From Candidatus Pelagibacter communis (GTDB lineage: Bacteria > Pseudomonadota > Alphaproteobacteria > Pelagibacterales > Pelagibacteraceae), in contig NZ_CVSK01000071.1 of the NCBI RefSeq assembly GCF_001180025.1, positions 1 to 64,000 on the forward strand: a stretch of DNA of 64,000 nt, written 5' to 3'. The notes beneath the pieces were generated by a model. The model ran no database searches, was not told the DNA's origin, and was given only the letters and a program-made list of their open reading frames with translations. Shown here in pieces: positions 43,627 through 52,023 of this stretch. The position numbers and the translations under genes are program-made. Positions within the stretch are counted from its first letter, which is position 1. Each line of letters opens with the position of its first letter.

Positions 43627-43640
43627 TTTAGAAATTATTT

Positions 43641-43685
43641 AAAAGGGCGTTTTATCTATCAAATAGATAAACGTCCTTTTTCTAT
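43641..43685 (+). terminator. Rho-independent terminator after the cold-shock gene
   Basis: The arm AAAAGGGCGTTTTATCTA (43641-43658) pairs with TAGATAAACGTCCTTTT (43664-43680) around a 5-base loop, with one bulge and a G-T pair, and T-rich sequence follows. The flanking A tract could make it work in both directions. It lies 15 bases after the stop. Confidence 0.85.
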
Positions 43686-43801
43686 TTAGACCTTGAATAT
43701 TAATTTTTTTTGTCTAAAAGACTGCTCATGAATATAAATATTACATACAGAAAGACTTTTAGAAGTACTCACAGAAACTGTTTCCATAGCCAGTAGGCTA
43801 T
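43685..43801 (+). other. Intergenic region with competing inverted repeats (possible ncRNA)
   Basis: The gap between the cold-shock terminator and tRNA-His contains no ORF. The segment GTCTAAAAG (43712-43720) can pair either with upstream TTTAGAC (43685-43691) or with downstream CTTTTAGA (43756-43763). A separate perfect hairpin ATAGCC-AGTA-GGCTAT (43786-43801), followed by TTATTTAT, looks like a weak terminator. This might be a short RNA gene of about 100 bases. No named RNA family is recognised. Promoter-like TATAAT at 43812-43817 could instead serve tRNA-His. Confidence 0.25.
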
Positions 43802-43857
43802 TTATTTATATTATAATTTTAAATCCACATAAAATAAGATAAAAACAAAGAGGATAA

Positions 43858-43932
43858 GCCCGGGTGGTGTAATGGTTAGCACGGAAGTTTGTGGAACTTT
43901 AAGTTTGAGTTCGACTCTCAGCCCGGGTACCA
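43858..43932 (+). tRNA. tRNA-His (anticodon GTG), U72/A73 type without encoded G-1
   Basis: The acceptor GCCCGGG pairs with CCCGGGT, giving a G1-U72 wobble pair; the discriminator is A73 and CCA is encoded. The anticodon arm GAAGT-TTGTGGA-ACTTT has anticodon GTG, and the T-loop TTCGACT is normal. The base before position 1 is A, so the canonical G-1 is not encoded. This matches the derived histidine tRNA of a subgroup of alphaproteobacteria such as Caulobacter. It ends 4 bases before the hisS ATG. Confidence 0.95.
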
Positions 43933-43936
43933 AAAA

Positions 43937-45331
43937 ATGAATAAAGAAAAAAAATTAATTCCTGGATTGCCTTCAGGATTTGAAGATCGTTGGGATAAAA
44001 AACTTCTTCTCAAAAAAAAGCTTTTAAAAGCTATTGAGAATAATTTTATTAAATTTGGAGCAGAGGCTCTGGAAACCCCTTCGTTTGAGATAAGTGAAAA
44101 TATAGGATCTTTTTTGGCAGAAGATGAAGCTAATCCTATGTCTGATGTATTCTCATTTGAGGATGGAGAAAAGAGCATTACTCTTAGGTATGATCTTTCA
44201 AGCCCACTAGCTAGATTTGTTGCACAAAATAATCAAGAGCTTCCATCAATCTTTAAAAGGTATGCTATTCAAAATGTCTTTAGAAATGAAAAGGCTGGTA
44301 ATGGAAGATACAGAGAATTTATGCAAGCAGATTTTGATATCGTGGGAAATGTTAATCCTGCGCAAGCAAATGCAGAGCTTTGCAATTTAATATCAAGTAC
44401 TCTGTTAGATTGTGGTCTAAAAAAAGATCAATTTACAATCAACGTTAGTAACAGAAAAATAGTTCAAGGATTAATTGATGATTTAAAAATATCAGAAGAA
44501 AAGCAAGTAAAAGTAATTAGGGCAATTGATAAATTAGATAAACCAGGTTTTGGTTTAAAAGGTGTTGAAGATCTGCTTAAAAAAGAGAGAAAAGATATAA
44601 GTGGTGCAATCACTAAGGGTGCAGATTTAAACGATGAACAAGCGTCTGAAATACTTAATTTTTTAAAAATTAAAGATTTAAAAGAATTAAAAGAAACTTT
44701 AAAAAATCCATTGTCTCAAGAAGGTATAAAGGAATTAGAACAAGTATTTGAAGTATTGGGTTACAGTTCAAATTTAAATCAAGTCAAAACAAATTTTACA
44801 ATTGTTAGGGGATTGGCTTATTATTCAGATTTCATTGTTGAAACAAATCTAAATTTTAAAGTTACAAATAACAAGGGCAAAGAGGTCGATATAGGTAGTA
44901 TTTGTTCTGGAGGAGCCTATGCAAAATTAATTTCGAGATTTAAAGGTGTGGATATTCCAGGCACCGGAATTAGTTTTGGAGTTGATCGATTGTTATTTGC
45001 TTTAATGCAATTGGATCAAGTAAAAGTAGATAGTCAAAAACCAGTTTTAGTTTGTGTAATGGATGAAAAATATCTTAAAAGTTATTATGAAATTTTAGAT
45101 TTATTAAGAAATAATAATATCAATGCTGAAATTTTTTTAGATACAAAAAAAAATTTAGGTAAGCAACTAACCCTAGCAAATAAACGTGAGCTGGATGTTG
45201 CAATAATATGTGGTGAAAATGAATTTAATGAAAATACGGTCACTATAAAAAGTCTCAAAGGCGTTAAGGGTGAAAACAATAAAACATTTCCAAAAGAAAA
45301 TTTAATCGATGAAGTCAAAAAACTTATCTGA
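43937..45331 (+). CDS. hisS: Histidyl-tRNA synthetase, divergent type
   Basis: This class II synthetase (464 residues) charges tRNA-His. It shows motif 1/2 regions (LRYDLSSPLARF, VFRNEKAGNGRYREFMQADFDI), a late GTGISFGVDRLLFAL motif 3 and a C-terminal anticodon-binding domain. The histidine-site signature, normally RGLDYYT, reads RGLAYYS at 291-297, which suits the divergent alphaproteobacterial form. Start is the ATG at 43937, 4 bases after the tRNA-His CCA; a longer frame would start inside the tRNA. It overlaps hisZ by 23 bases. Confidence 0.95.
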   Translation: MNKEKKLIPGLPSGFEDRWDKKLLLKKKLLKAIENNFIKFGAEALETPSFEISENIGSFLAEDEANPMSDVFSFEDGEKSITLRYDLSSPLARFVAQNNQELPSIFKRYAIQNVFRNEKAGNGRYREFMQADFDIVGNVNPAQANAELCNLISSTLLDCGLKKDQFTINVSNRKIVQGLIDDLKISEEKQVKVIRAIDKLDKPGFGLKGVEDLLKKERKDISGAITKGADLNDEQASEILNFLKIKDLKELKETLKNPLSQEGIKELEQVFEVLGYSSNLNQVKTNFTIVRGLAYYSDFIVETNLNFKVTNNKGKEVDIGSICSGGAYAKLISRFKGVDIPGTGISFGVDRLLFALMQLDQVKVDSQKPVLVCVMDEKYLKSYYEILDLLRNNNINAEIFLDTKKNLGKQLTLANKRELDVAIICGENEFNENTVTIKSLKGVKGENNKTFPKENLIDEVKKLI

Positions 45332-46361
45332 AAACATCCTTAGATCAGTAAAATCTAAGGGTTTTAAATATATTGATTTACCTTCAGTAATTGAGGCTAA
45401 TCACATTGTTCAAAGATCAGGAGAAAATTTTAGAAAGTTTATCTTCTCCTTTACTGATCAGAATGGAAGCGAGTTGTGTTTAAGACCAGATTTAACAATT
45501 GCATCTTGTTTAAGGTATTTGGAGAATAATTTAAAAGGTAAGGAAAAAATTTTTTACAGTGGTCAAGCTTATCGAAAATCGCAAAACAAAAAAGACTCAA
45601 TCATTAGAAATCAAATTGGATTTGAAATTTTAGGATCTAAGGATGAGAAAAATGACGACAAAGAAATTATAAATACATCTCTTAAATCACTTCAAAATAT
45701 CAAATATTCTTCAGGAACACTAACTATTGGAAATGTTGAAATATTTAATTTGTTAATTTCAAAATTGGATATTCCAAAGAGATGGAAGCTAAGATTGGCC
45801 AGACACTTCTGGAGAGAAGAATATTTTAATGATTTATTAAAAAGATTAGAAACTAATTCAGATGTTGATCCAACAATTGTAGAAATAGATAAAAAGCGCT
45901 ACGTGAAAATGCTTAAAGAGGATTTATCAAATATTGTTGCAGGAAGAACAATTAATGAAATATTAAAAAGGTTTGATCAGAAAATAAAAGATCCTAGAAG
46001 AGCTAGTAAAGGAAAGAATGTTTCAAAAATAATTAAAGATTTCTTAAAAATTAAATGTCCCATAAATAAAGCAGCAATTGAGTTAAATAAATTTTTTAAA
46101 AAAAACAAAATAAATCTAGCTGTAGATCAAAAATATTTTCCAATCTCTAATAATAAGGTTTCAAAATTAAATGTAGTATTTTCAGCATCCTTTGGAAGAC
46201 AATTAGAATATTACACCGGAATGGTTTTTAAAATTGATATTAAATCTAAAAACTCATTAAAAAATATTATTAATGGTGGTCGTTATGATGGTCTAATTTC
46301 AGACTTAGGATCAAAAAAACAAACTCCAGCAGTAGGTGCTGCTTTAAATTTAAATTACTAA
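45309..46361 (+). CDS. hisZ: ATP phosphoribosyltransferase regulatory subunit
   Basis: A 350-residue paralogue of histidyl-tRNA synthetase that has lost tRNA charging and instead forms a complex with the short HisG. The core retains LRPDLTIASCLRYL and ILGSKDE-type segments, and the C-terminal GRYDGLISDLG, but the protein lacks the synthetase anticodon domain. It overlaps hisS by 23 bases and hisG by one base, so all three are coupled. Confidence 0.93.
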   Translation: MKSKNLSENILRSVKSKGFKYIDLPSVIEANHIVQRSGENFRKFIFSFTDQNGSELCLRPDLTIASCLRYLENNLKGKEKIFYSGQAYRKSQNKKDSIIRNQIGFEILGSKDEKNDDKEIINTSLKSLQNIKYSSGTLTIGNVEIFNLLISKLDIPKRWKLRLARHFWREEYFNDLLKRLETNSDVDPTIVEIDKKRYVKMLKEDLSNIVAGRTINEILKRFDQKIKDPRRASKGKNVSKIIKDFLKIKCPINKAAIELNKFFKKNKINLAVDQKYFPISNNKVSKLNVVFSASFGRQLEYYTGMVFKIDIKSKNSLKNIINGGRYDGLISDLGSKKQTPAVGAALNLNY

Positions 46362-47053
46362 TGACAAAAAATATTTTAAATATTGGAATTCCAAGCAAAG
46401 GTAGACTTAGAAAAGATGTTTTAAATATTTTTAAAAAAAATAAATTAAATCTCATTTCTGAAAGAGGAGAAAGAGATCTTTTAGGATCTATAAAACAATT
46501 TAAAAATATTAAGATTTTATATCTTCATGCAAGAGAGATCATAGAAAGACTTGGAGACGGATCTTTGGATATAGGTTTTTCTGGCTTTGATTTATTAAAG
46601 GAAAGTGAAATTAACACTCAAAAGAAAATTAATGTTTTAAAAAGATATGATTTTGGTAAGGCTACATTAGTAGTCGCAATTCCTGATCCATGGATAGATG
46701 TACAAACAGTTGCAGATTTAGAAGAAATTGCATTTGAATTTAAAGATAAGAAAAAGAAAAGATTAAGAGTAGCAACAAAATATCCAAACTTAACAAGGGA
46801 ATTTTTATTTTCAAAGGGTGTTACCCAATTCAAATTAATTGATAGTTTGGGTGCAACTGAAGCTTATCCTTTCACAGGCTCTTCGGAGATAATTACGGAT
46901 ATCACGTCTACTGGAGAAACTTTAAAAGCAAATAATCTACGTATTTTAAAGGATGGAGAGATACTTAGATCAGAAGCTTGTATGATGATTTCTAAGTCAT
47001 CCAATAATAAAATGGGTCTTAAAAAAATAGTAAAATTACTTTCTAAAAATTAA
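46361..47053 (+). CDS. hisG: ATP phosphoribosyltransferase, short catalytic form
   Basis: This enzyme (230 residues) joins ATP and PRPP in the first, feedback-inhibited step of histidine synthesis. It has the short HisG form without the C-terminal regulatory domain, consistent with the adjacent hisZ. Recognisable parts are the start IGIPSKGRLRKDVL, DIGFSGFDLL and the PRPP-site-like SLGATEAYPF and DITSTGETL. It ends the tRNA-His–hisS–hisZ–hisG unit. Confidence 0.95.
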   Translation: MTKNILNIGIPSKGRLRKDVLNIFKKNKLNLISERGERDLLGSIKQFKNIKILYLHAREIIERLGDGSLDIGFSGFDLLKESEINTQKKINVLKRYDFGKATLVVAIPDPWIDVQTVADLEEIAFEFKDKKKKRLRVATKYPNLTREFLFSKGVTQFKLIDSLGATEAYPFTGSSEIITDITSTGETLKANNLRILKDGEILRSEACMMISKSSNNKMGLKKIVKLLSKN

Positions 47054-47167
47054 ATCTTTCCAATAAATTAGTATAATTTTGATAATATCAAGATTTCTAA
47101 TAATTGCGTAGAAAGTTACAATTACTATAAGAAAAATTATAAATTTTAGAACTAAGCTAATTTCCAT
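47036..47167 (-). CDS. Possible small membrane protein
   Basis: A 43-residue frame on the minus strand with a strong hydrophobic segment (SLVLKFIIFLIVIVTFYAII) then a basic end. It overlaps the end of hisG by 18 bases. Longer starts up to 47254 exist but lack support. Only composition and the otherwise empty gap (47054-47254) argue for it, so it may be chance. Confidence 0.3.
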   Translation of the reverse strand: MEISLVLKFIIFLIVIVTFYAIIRNLDIIKIILIYWKDLIFRK

Positions 47168-47254
47168 TACTAAATTATTAATTAAATTTAGTGACTTATC
47201 AACACACAATATAATTTTTTGTTTGATATATGATATAAGTGTTACTGGAATCAT

Positions 47255-48298
47255 ATGGATAAACTAAGAATAGTCGATTTATTTTGCGGATCAGGTGGAT
47301 TTACATTAGGTTTTTTAAACGAAAAGTACAATGTAGAGTTAGCAGCTGATATAGATCCATATTGTGAGAAAGTATACCAAAAAAATTTACCAAAAATTAA
47401 ATTTGTTTTAAGTGATCTTTCAAAATTAAATAAAAATATTTTTGAAGGTCTTAAACCTGATATTGTAGTTGGAGGACCGCCTTGCCAAGGATTTTCAACT
47501 ATAGGAGCTAGGATTTCATCTGTAGAGAAAAAAAGGAAAAAAAAAGATATTAGAAATAATTTAGTATTTTCTTTTATTGAGCATGTAAACTATTTGAATC
47601 CAAAGATATTTTTAATGGAAAATGTGAGTGGCATTTTAACAAGAGAAAATGGAAATATATTTAGCGAATTAAAAAAAAAAATAAAAAATTATGGTTATAG
47701 ATTTGAAGTTTTTAATTTAGATGCTGTAAATTATGGTGTTCCACAATATAGAAAAAGAGTTTTTATTATTGGTACAAAATTTGATAAATATGAGATCTCC
47801 AAACCAAATATTACTCATGGAGACAGTTTATTTTTAGAAAAAGAGAACACTGTAAATTCTGTAATTAAAGATTTAGCAAAAATAAAAATTGATGTGACAA
47901 TGAATCATGTTCCCTTGAAACATAAACCAAAAAATTTAAAAAGGTACAGTTTAATACCTGAGGGTGGTAGATTGCCTGAAAATAAACTTTCAAAAGAATT
48001 ATTTAGAAAAAATTTTGGAAATACTTTTAAAAGATTACATAGAAATAAGCCCTCATTAACAATGGTTCCTGGGCACAATGCATTTCCAATTCACCCTTGG
48101 TTAGATAGATCGCTTACGGTTAGAGAAGCAGCAAGGATTCAAACATATCCAGACAATTTTATTTTTATTGGTCCAAGACATGAGCAATGTATTCAAGTTG
48201 GAAATTCAGTTCCTGTAAAATTAGCTCAAAGTTGGGCCAAACATCTTAAGAAAATTATATTAAAAAAAATTATTAAAAAAAATGAAAAAGCAGCATAA
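47255..48298 (+). CDS. DNA (cytosine-5) methyltransferase, first of tandem pair
   Basis: A 347-residue m5C methyltransferase. The ordered motifs are I (DLFCGSGGFTLGF), IV with catalytic Cys77 (GGPPCQGFS), VI (ENVSG), VIII (QYRKRVFIIG), IX (REAARIQTYPD) and X (QVGNSVPV). The region between VIII and IX (about residues 190-290) is the target-recognition domain; it contains TMVPGHNAFP, shared with the next gene. It is likely the modification half of a restriction-modification system. It overlaps the second methyltransferase by 17 bases. Confidence 0.95.
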   Translation: MDKLRIVDLFCGSGGFTLGFLNEKYNVELAADIDPYCEKVYQKNLPKIKFVLSDLSKLNKNIFEGLKPDIVVGGPPCQGFSTIGARISSVEKKRKKKDIRNNLVFSFIEHVNYLNPKIFLMENVSGILTRENGNIFSELKKKIKNYGYRFEVFNLDAVNYGVPQYRKRVFIIGTKFDKYEISKPNITHGDSLFLEKENTVNSVIKDLAKIKIDVTMNHVPLKHKPKNLKRYSLIPEGGRLPENKLSKELFRKNFGNTFKRLHRNKPSLTMVPGHNAFPIHPWLDRSLTVREAARIQTYPDNFIFIGPRHEQCIQVGNSVPVKLAQSWAKHLKKIILKKIIKKNEKAA

Positions 48299-49328
48299 TT
48301 TTATTGATCTATTTTGTGGAGCAGGAGGATTTTCTTTAGGATTTAAAGCAGCAGGTTTTAACTGTGTAGGAGCTTTTGATAATTGGGATCCAGCTATAAA
48401 AACCCATAAAAAAAATTTTAAAAACACAAAAATTTACTCAAAATCAATTGATGACTACTCGAATTCAGATATTAAAGAGATATTTAATAATACAAAAGTT
48501 GATTTGATTATAGGTGGACCTCCTTGCCAAGGTTTTTCGTCAATTGGAAAAAAAAACGTTAATGACAAAAGAAATGATTTAATTTTTGAGTTTGGAAGAA
48601 TTGTCAAGTTAATAAAACCAAGCTTTTTTATTATGGAAAATGTTAGTGGATTGATACATGATAAAAATGTTTTTTATTTCAATAGATTAAAAAAGTTTTT
48701 TATTTCAAGTGGTTATAAAATTGGCTACAAACTTTTAAATGCTGCAGATTATGGTGTGCCACAATTAAGAAAAAGGGTATTTCTAGTGGGTCACAAGAAC
48801 ATGTTTGAATATAGTTTTCCAAAACCAATTATTTTAAAAAAAGATTATAGAACAGTTGGTGACACAATTATGGATTTAGTGAATAACAAAAAAATACAAA
48901 ATCATGTACCCATGAAACATAATGATATTGTTAGAAAAAGAATCTCTTTTATAAATGAGGGTGGTGGGATTACAAAAAATATTCCAAAAAATTTATTATT
49001 GGGTAGTAGAAGTGATTACAAGAATAATAAGCTAAAGAATTTCAGCCATATATATAAGCGACTTCATAGAAAATTACCTTCAGGAACAATGGTGCCTGGT
49101 CATAATGCTTTCCCACTACATCCAACTCTGGATAGGGCTTTGACAGTTAGGGAAGCTGCAAGATTGCAAACATTTCCAGACAAAATAATTTTCGAAGGAA
49201 CCAGACAAGAGCAATGTATTTTGGTTGGTAATGCAGTTCCAGTTCAGTTAGCTAAAATTTTAGGCAAGAGTATTAAAGAAAGTTTAAATTTAAATTTAAA
49301 TAAATTTGCTAGATTAAATACTAAGTAA
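48282..49328 (+). CDS. DNA (cytosine-5) methyltransferase, second of tandem pair
   Basis: A 348-residue m5C methyltransferase and close paralogue of the preceding one. Motifs are I (DLFCGAGGFSLGF), IV with Cys82 (GGPPCQGFSSIG), VI (MENVSG), VIII (QLRKRVFLVG), IX (REAARLQTFPD) and X (VGNAVPV). The recognition region also contains RLHRKLPSGTMVPGHNAFP. Two m5C enzymes side by side are typical of systems with an asymmetric site, each enzyme modifying one strand. It converges with the nuclease-like gene, overlapping by 8 bases. Confidence 0.95.
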   Translation: MKKQHNFIDLFCGAGGFSLGFKAAGFNCVGAFDNWDPAIKTHKKNFKNTKIYSKSIDDYSNSDIKEIFNNTKVDLIIGGPPCQGFSSIGKKNVNDKRNDLIFEFGRIVKLIKPSFFIMENVSGLIHDKNVFYFNRLKKFFISSGYKIGYKLLNAADYGVPQLRKRVFLVGHKNMFEYSFPKPIILKKDYRTVGDTIMDLVNNKKIQNHVPMKHNDIVRKRISFINEGGGITKNIPKNLLLGSRSDYKNNKLKNFSHIYKRLHRKLPSGTMVPGHNAFPLHPTLDRALTVREAARLQTFPDKIIFEGTRQEQCILVGNAVPVQLAKILGKSIKESLNLNLNKFARLNTK

Positions 49329-50502
49329 ATTTATTTATATCAAAGTTATAAATTTCTCTTATGTTAGGCCAATTAAATTGAAGTCCATAATCTTCTCTAA
49401 AATAAGTTCTTTCATTTCCTAATATAAAACCTAATTTATTCCATAACTTGAATTCATCTCTAATGTAATACTGTTTTCCACCAGTAGTTTTTCTTCCAGG
49501 TTTTCTATCCTCCCAAGGGGGAACTTGTCCAATATCAACTAAATAATTATCAAATAATTCTTTATGTTTTTCAGATTTAAATTTTTCTCCTTTTTTAATT
49601 ATGTCCTCTTGAAAAAAATATAAAAGATCGATTAATTGCATATGTTTACCTACTTTCAATATGTGGTTTCCTAAAGCTTGCATAAATACTTTACTATCAG
49701 GACCATTTTGATCGCAGAGATTTAATAATCTAAATCCAAATTGAGTAAGGTGTCCTGTATCTTGATCAATTAAACCAAGTTGAAAAAAAGGAATTTTATA
49801 ATTTTGTTTTTCACCTGGTGGAATAGATGTTTTGTTTCTTGGTTCACCCTCCCAAGTAAGAGCTTGACCACTCTCTAATTTATTTTTAAACGTAGGCCAA
49901 ACATAATCAGTATAAATGTCTGTATTTTTATCCTTATATTGTCTGCACAATGATAATATATCATATATCTCGTAGTTACTTAAATCTCTCCACCATGCCC
50001 AAAATACTTTGACTTTTCCTTTATCCTCTTTTTTTTCAATTTTGTAATCGTTCTTTTTTTCAATTTTTTTTCTCAAAAATAAATTTTCTTGAGTGATTTG
50101 AGATCTAGTATCATAATCAAATATACATATAGGTAAATTTTTTAGTTCATCTCTTGAATTAAAAAGTTCAACTATAAAATCAGAGATTGGATAGTTATCT
50201 TTAGAAATTTTAGGAAGTATTAATCCTGCATAATCATTATGATGCAAATAAGAAACTGCTTGTCCAACACCTGTCATATATTCTCTTTTTTCTTGAAGTG
50301 GAGGTTTGTATTCAAATCCAATAGTGACTTCCTCTTCTCCAAAATAATCTTTGAAGATTGCATCAGCTTTTGGCCAACCTGTAAATCCACTTCTATGAAA
50401 TCTGTTTGTAAAAATTTGTTTAAATTCACCATCTTCAGATCTAACTTTATTAAGTATTACTGAAGAGGCGTTGATTGCACCTTGATCATGTGTGTCAGAC
50501 AT
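49321..50502 (-). CDS. Putative PD-(D/E)XK restriction endonuclease
   Basis: A 393-residue protein that I do not recognise by name. An N-terminal region shows a PD-(D/E)XK-like core: Asp47 in KADAIF, E64-x-K66 in IGFEYKPP and Gln81 in GQAVSYL, followed by AGLILPK. The C-terminal two thirds (about 130-393) have no recognised domain and may bind DNA. It converges with two DNA cytosine methyltransferases and is 4 bases downstream of rmuC on the same strand. The inference is the cognate restriction enzyme of the system; the sequence motif supports a nuclease, and the pairing rests on position. Confidence 0.6.
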   Translation of the reverse strand: MSDTHDQGAINASSVILNKVRSEDGEFKQIFTNRFHRSGFTGWPKADAIFKDYFGEEEVTIGFEYKPPLQEKREYMTGVGQAVSYLHHNDYAGLILPKISKDNYPISDFIVELFNSRDELKNLPICIFDYDTRSQITQENLFLRKKIEKKNDYKIEKKEDKGKVKVFWAWWRDLSNYEIYDILSLCRQYKDKNTDIYTDYVWPTFKNKLESGQALTWEGEPRNKTSIPPGEKQNYKIPFFQLGLIDQDTGHLTQFGFRLLNLCDQNGPDSKVFMQALGNHILKVGKHMQLIDLLYFFQEDIIKKGEKFKSEKHKELFDNYLVDIGQVPPWEDRKPGRKTTGGKQYYIRDEFKLWNKLGFILGNERTYFREDYGLQFNWPNIREIYNFDINKFT

Positions 50503-50506
50503 TTTT

Positions 50507-51736
50507 TTAGGATTTATTTTCTTTTCCGATTGTTATAATTTTTTCCTCTTCCTCTGGATCAGCTACATTGATGATTGTTGATTGCTCAGGTGGTAATTCT
50601 GGTATTTGCTTGCCCGCAATAACCCCGTGTTCATTTTCAAGTTTTTTAATTTGTTTTTCTAACCCCTGAGAGCCCCAAGATTTTGTGACTATATTCTGTA
50701 ACTTATTTCCATGTGTTCTATAAGATTCTAAAGCGCCTTTTATTGCTGTTTTTACATCTGAATATTTATCAAAAATTTTACTAGCTGATAAAATAATCTT
50801 ACTAATATTTTCTATCTGTTTTTTTTCACTTTTTATTTGTTCAAAAACTGCAATTAAATTATTCAGATTATTTGGAGATGAAAATATAAAACCTTTTTTA
50901 AATGCATCATTTTGTAAAGTAATATCTCCTTTAAGTGTAATAGTGTAAAGTTCGTCCGCAGGAAAAAAAACAATCACATGCTTTAAAGAATTTATTCCAT
51001 ACAGCTTATTGTAATTTTTTTTATCTAGTCCTTTTGGACCAAAAAGATGTTTTCTAACGGAATCAATGTGATCTTTTAAATATTTATCAGCTAATTTTTT
51101 ATCCTCTTCAGTATTTGATTTTACTGCTTCTACATATTTTGTCCAATCTGCTAAAGAGACTTTTGCATCTATAATGTAATTCCTCTCAGGAAATTTTAAA
51201 AGAATATCTGGTACTACATTTTTATCTTCATCAGTATCAATATTATATGTTGTCTGTCTCTTTTGTGCAAAAAAATCTCTACCCTTAACAAGATTTGCAT
51301 CTACTAAAAGATTTTCTAATATTTGTTGATTAAAATTTCCTTGATAAGTGACATTCGTTGTAAGCTTCTCAAACCAATTTTTTATTCTTGTACCAAATGC
51401 ATCATGTTTATTTATTGCTTGTTCAGAAATTGATTTATATTCTCCAACTCCTTTAGTAATTTCATCAACTTTTGTATAAAGAGTTTTTACTTCGTCTTTT
51501 TTATCTTTAAGTTGATTAATTAATTCTTGTTTGGCGTCCTCAGCTGCTTTAAGTTCTGCATCTCTTGTAGCTAAATCTATTTGTGAATTTTTTAATTCTT
51601 CTTCTTTATATTTGAGTTCTTCATCTTTTAATGCTAGTTCATTATTAATCTCATTATTATTTTTTGGCTTAAGTAAAAAAAACCATACGAGACCAAAAGC
51701 AAAAAACCCTACTATTGTTCCTAATATTGCATCCAT
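50507..51736 (-). CDS. rmuC: DNA recombination protein RmuC
   Basis: A 409-residue protein with an N-terminal membrane segment (about residues 4-22), a long coiled coil (about 28-95) and the RmuC core. The core shows a PD-(D/E)XK-like arrangement: Asp177 in VPDILLKF and D190-A-K192 in YIIDAKVSLADW. In E. coli, RmuC limits recombination at inverted repeats and is a predicted nuclease. It lies 8 bases after the small gene at 51745 and 4 bases before the nuclease-like gene, so it is in one operon with both. Confidence 0.9.
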   Translation of the reverse strand: MDAILGTIVGFFAFGLVWFFLLKPKNNNEINNELALKDEELKYKEEELKNSQIDLATRDAELKAAEDAKQELINQLKDKKDEVKTLYTKVDEITKGVGEYKSISEQAINKHDAFGTRIKNWFEKLTTNVTYQGNFNQQILENLLVDANLVKGRDFFAQKRQTTYNIDTDEDKNVVPDILLKFPERNYIIDAKVSLADWTKYVEAVKSNTEEDKKLADKYLKDHIDSVRKHLFGPKGLDKKNYNKLYGINSLKHVIVFFPADELYTITLKGDITLQNDAFKKGFIFSSPNNLNNLIAVFEQIKSEKKQIENISKIILSASKIFDKYSDVKTAIKGALESYRTHGNKLQNIVTKSWGSQGLEKQIKKLENEHGVIAGKQIPELPPEQSTIINVADPEEEEKIITIGKENKS

Positions 51737-51744
51737 AAAAAATC

Positions 51745-52020
51745 TTAATTAAACCTTTTATCATTAGAATTATCAATAAACGACTTAAAATCGTTATTTC
51801 TTACTCTATCAACTATTTCTGGTGGAATTTCTTCCTCATCGAGAACCAATTCTACATAGGTTGTATAAACCAATGCAAGGGCTATAGCATGAGCAACTTT
51901 GGCTGATAATTTAGGATTTGACATTTGAATACAGTGTGTAACTGCTTTTGGATCAATTTTTCTGAAAAAACGATCTGAATATTCAATTTTATTTTTTGGA
52001 AATTTAACTATTTTGGTCAT
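51745..52020 (-). CDS. Small unknown protein, paralogue of next gene
   Basis: A 91-residue soluble protein with no recognised family. It shares a pattern with the neighbour at 52024: [YF]SD, then NP/DP-x-A[VI], a second NP, [KR]VA-x-A, and [LV]V-[LI]-DEE. Middle (about 38-62) looks helical, and the C-terminus is acidic. It is 3 bases downstream of its paralogue and 8 bases upstream of rmuC, implying translation in a single unit. Function unknown. Confidence 0.7.
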   Translation of the reverse strand: MTKIVKFPKNKIEYSDRFFRKIDPKAVTHCIQMSNPKLSAKVAHAIALALVYTTYVELVLDEEEIPPEIVDRVRNNDFKSFIDNSNDKRFN

Positions 52021-52023
52021 AAT

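Noticed and set aside
43889-43936. Longer hisS start inside tRNA-His
   Set aside because: The extra codons are tRNA sequence; the ATG at 43937 gives the normal HisRS N-terminus.
47168-47254. N-terminal extension of the small membrane ORF
   Set aside because: No start signal or conserved sequence; this segment more likely holds the promoter of the methyltransferase genes.
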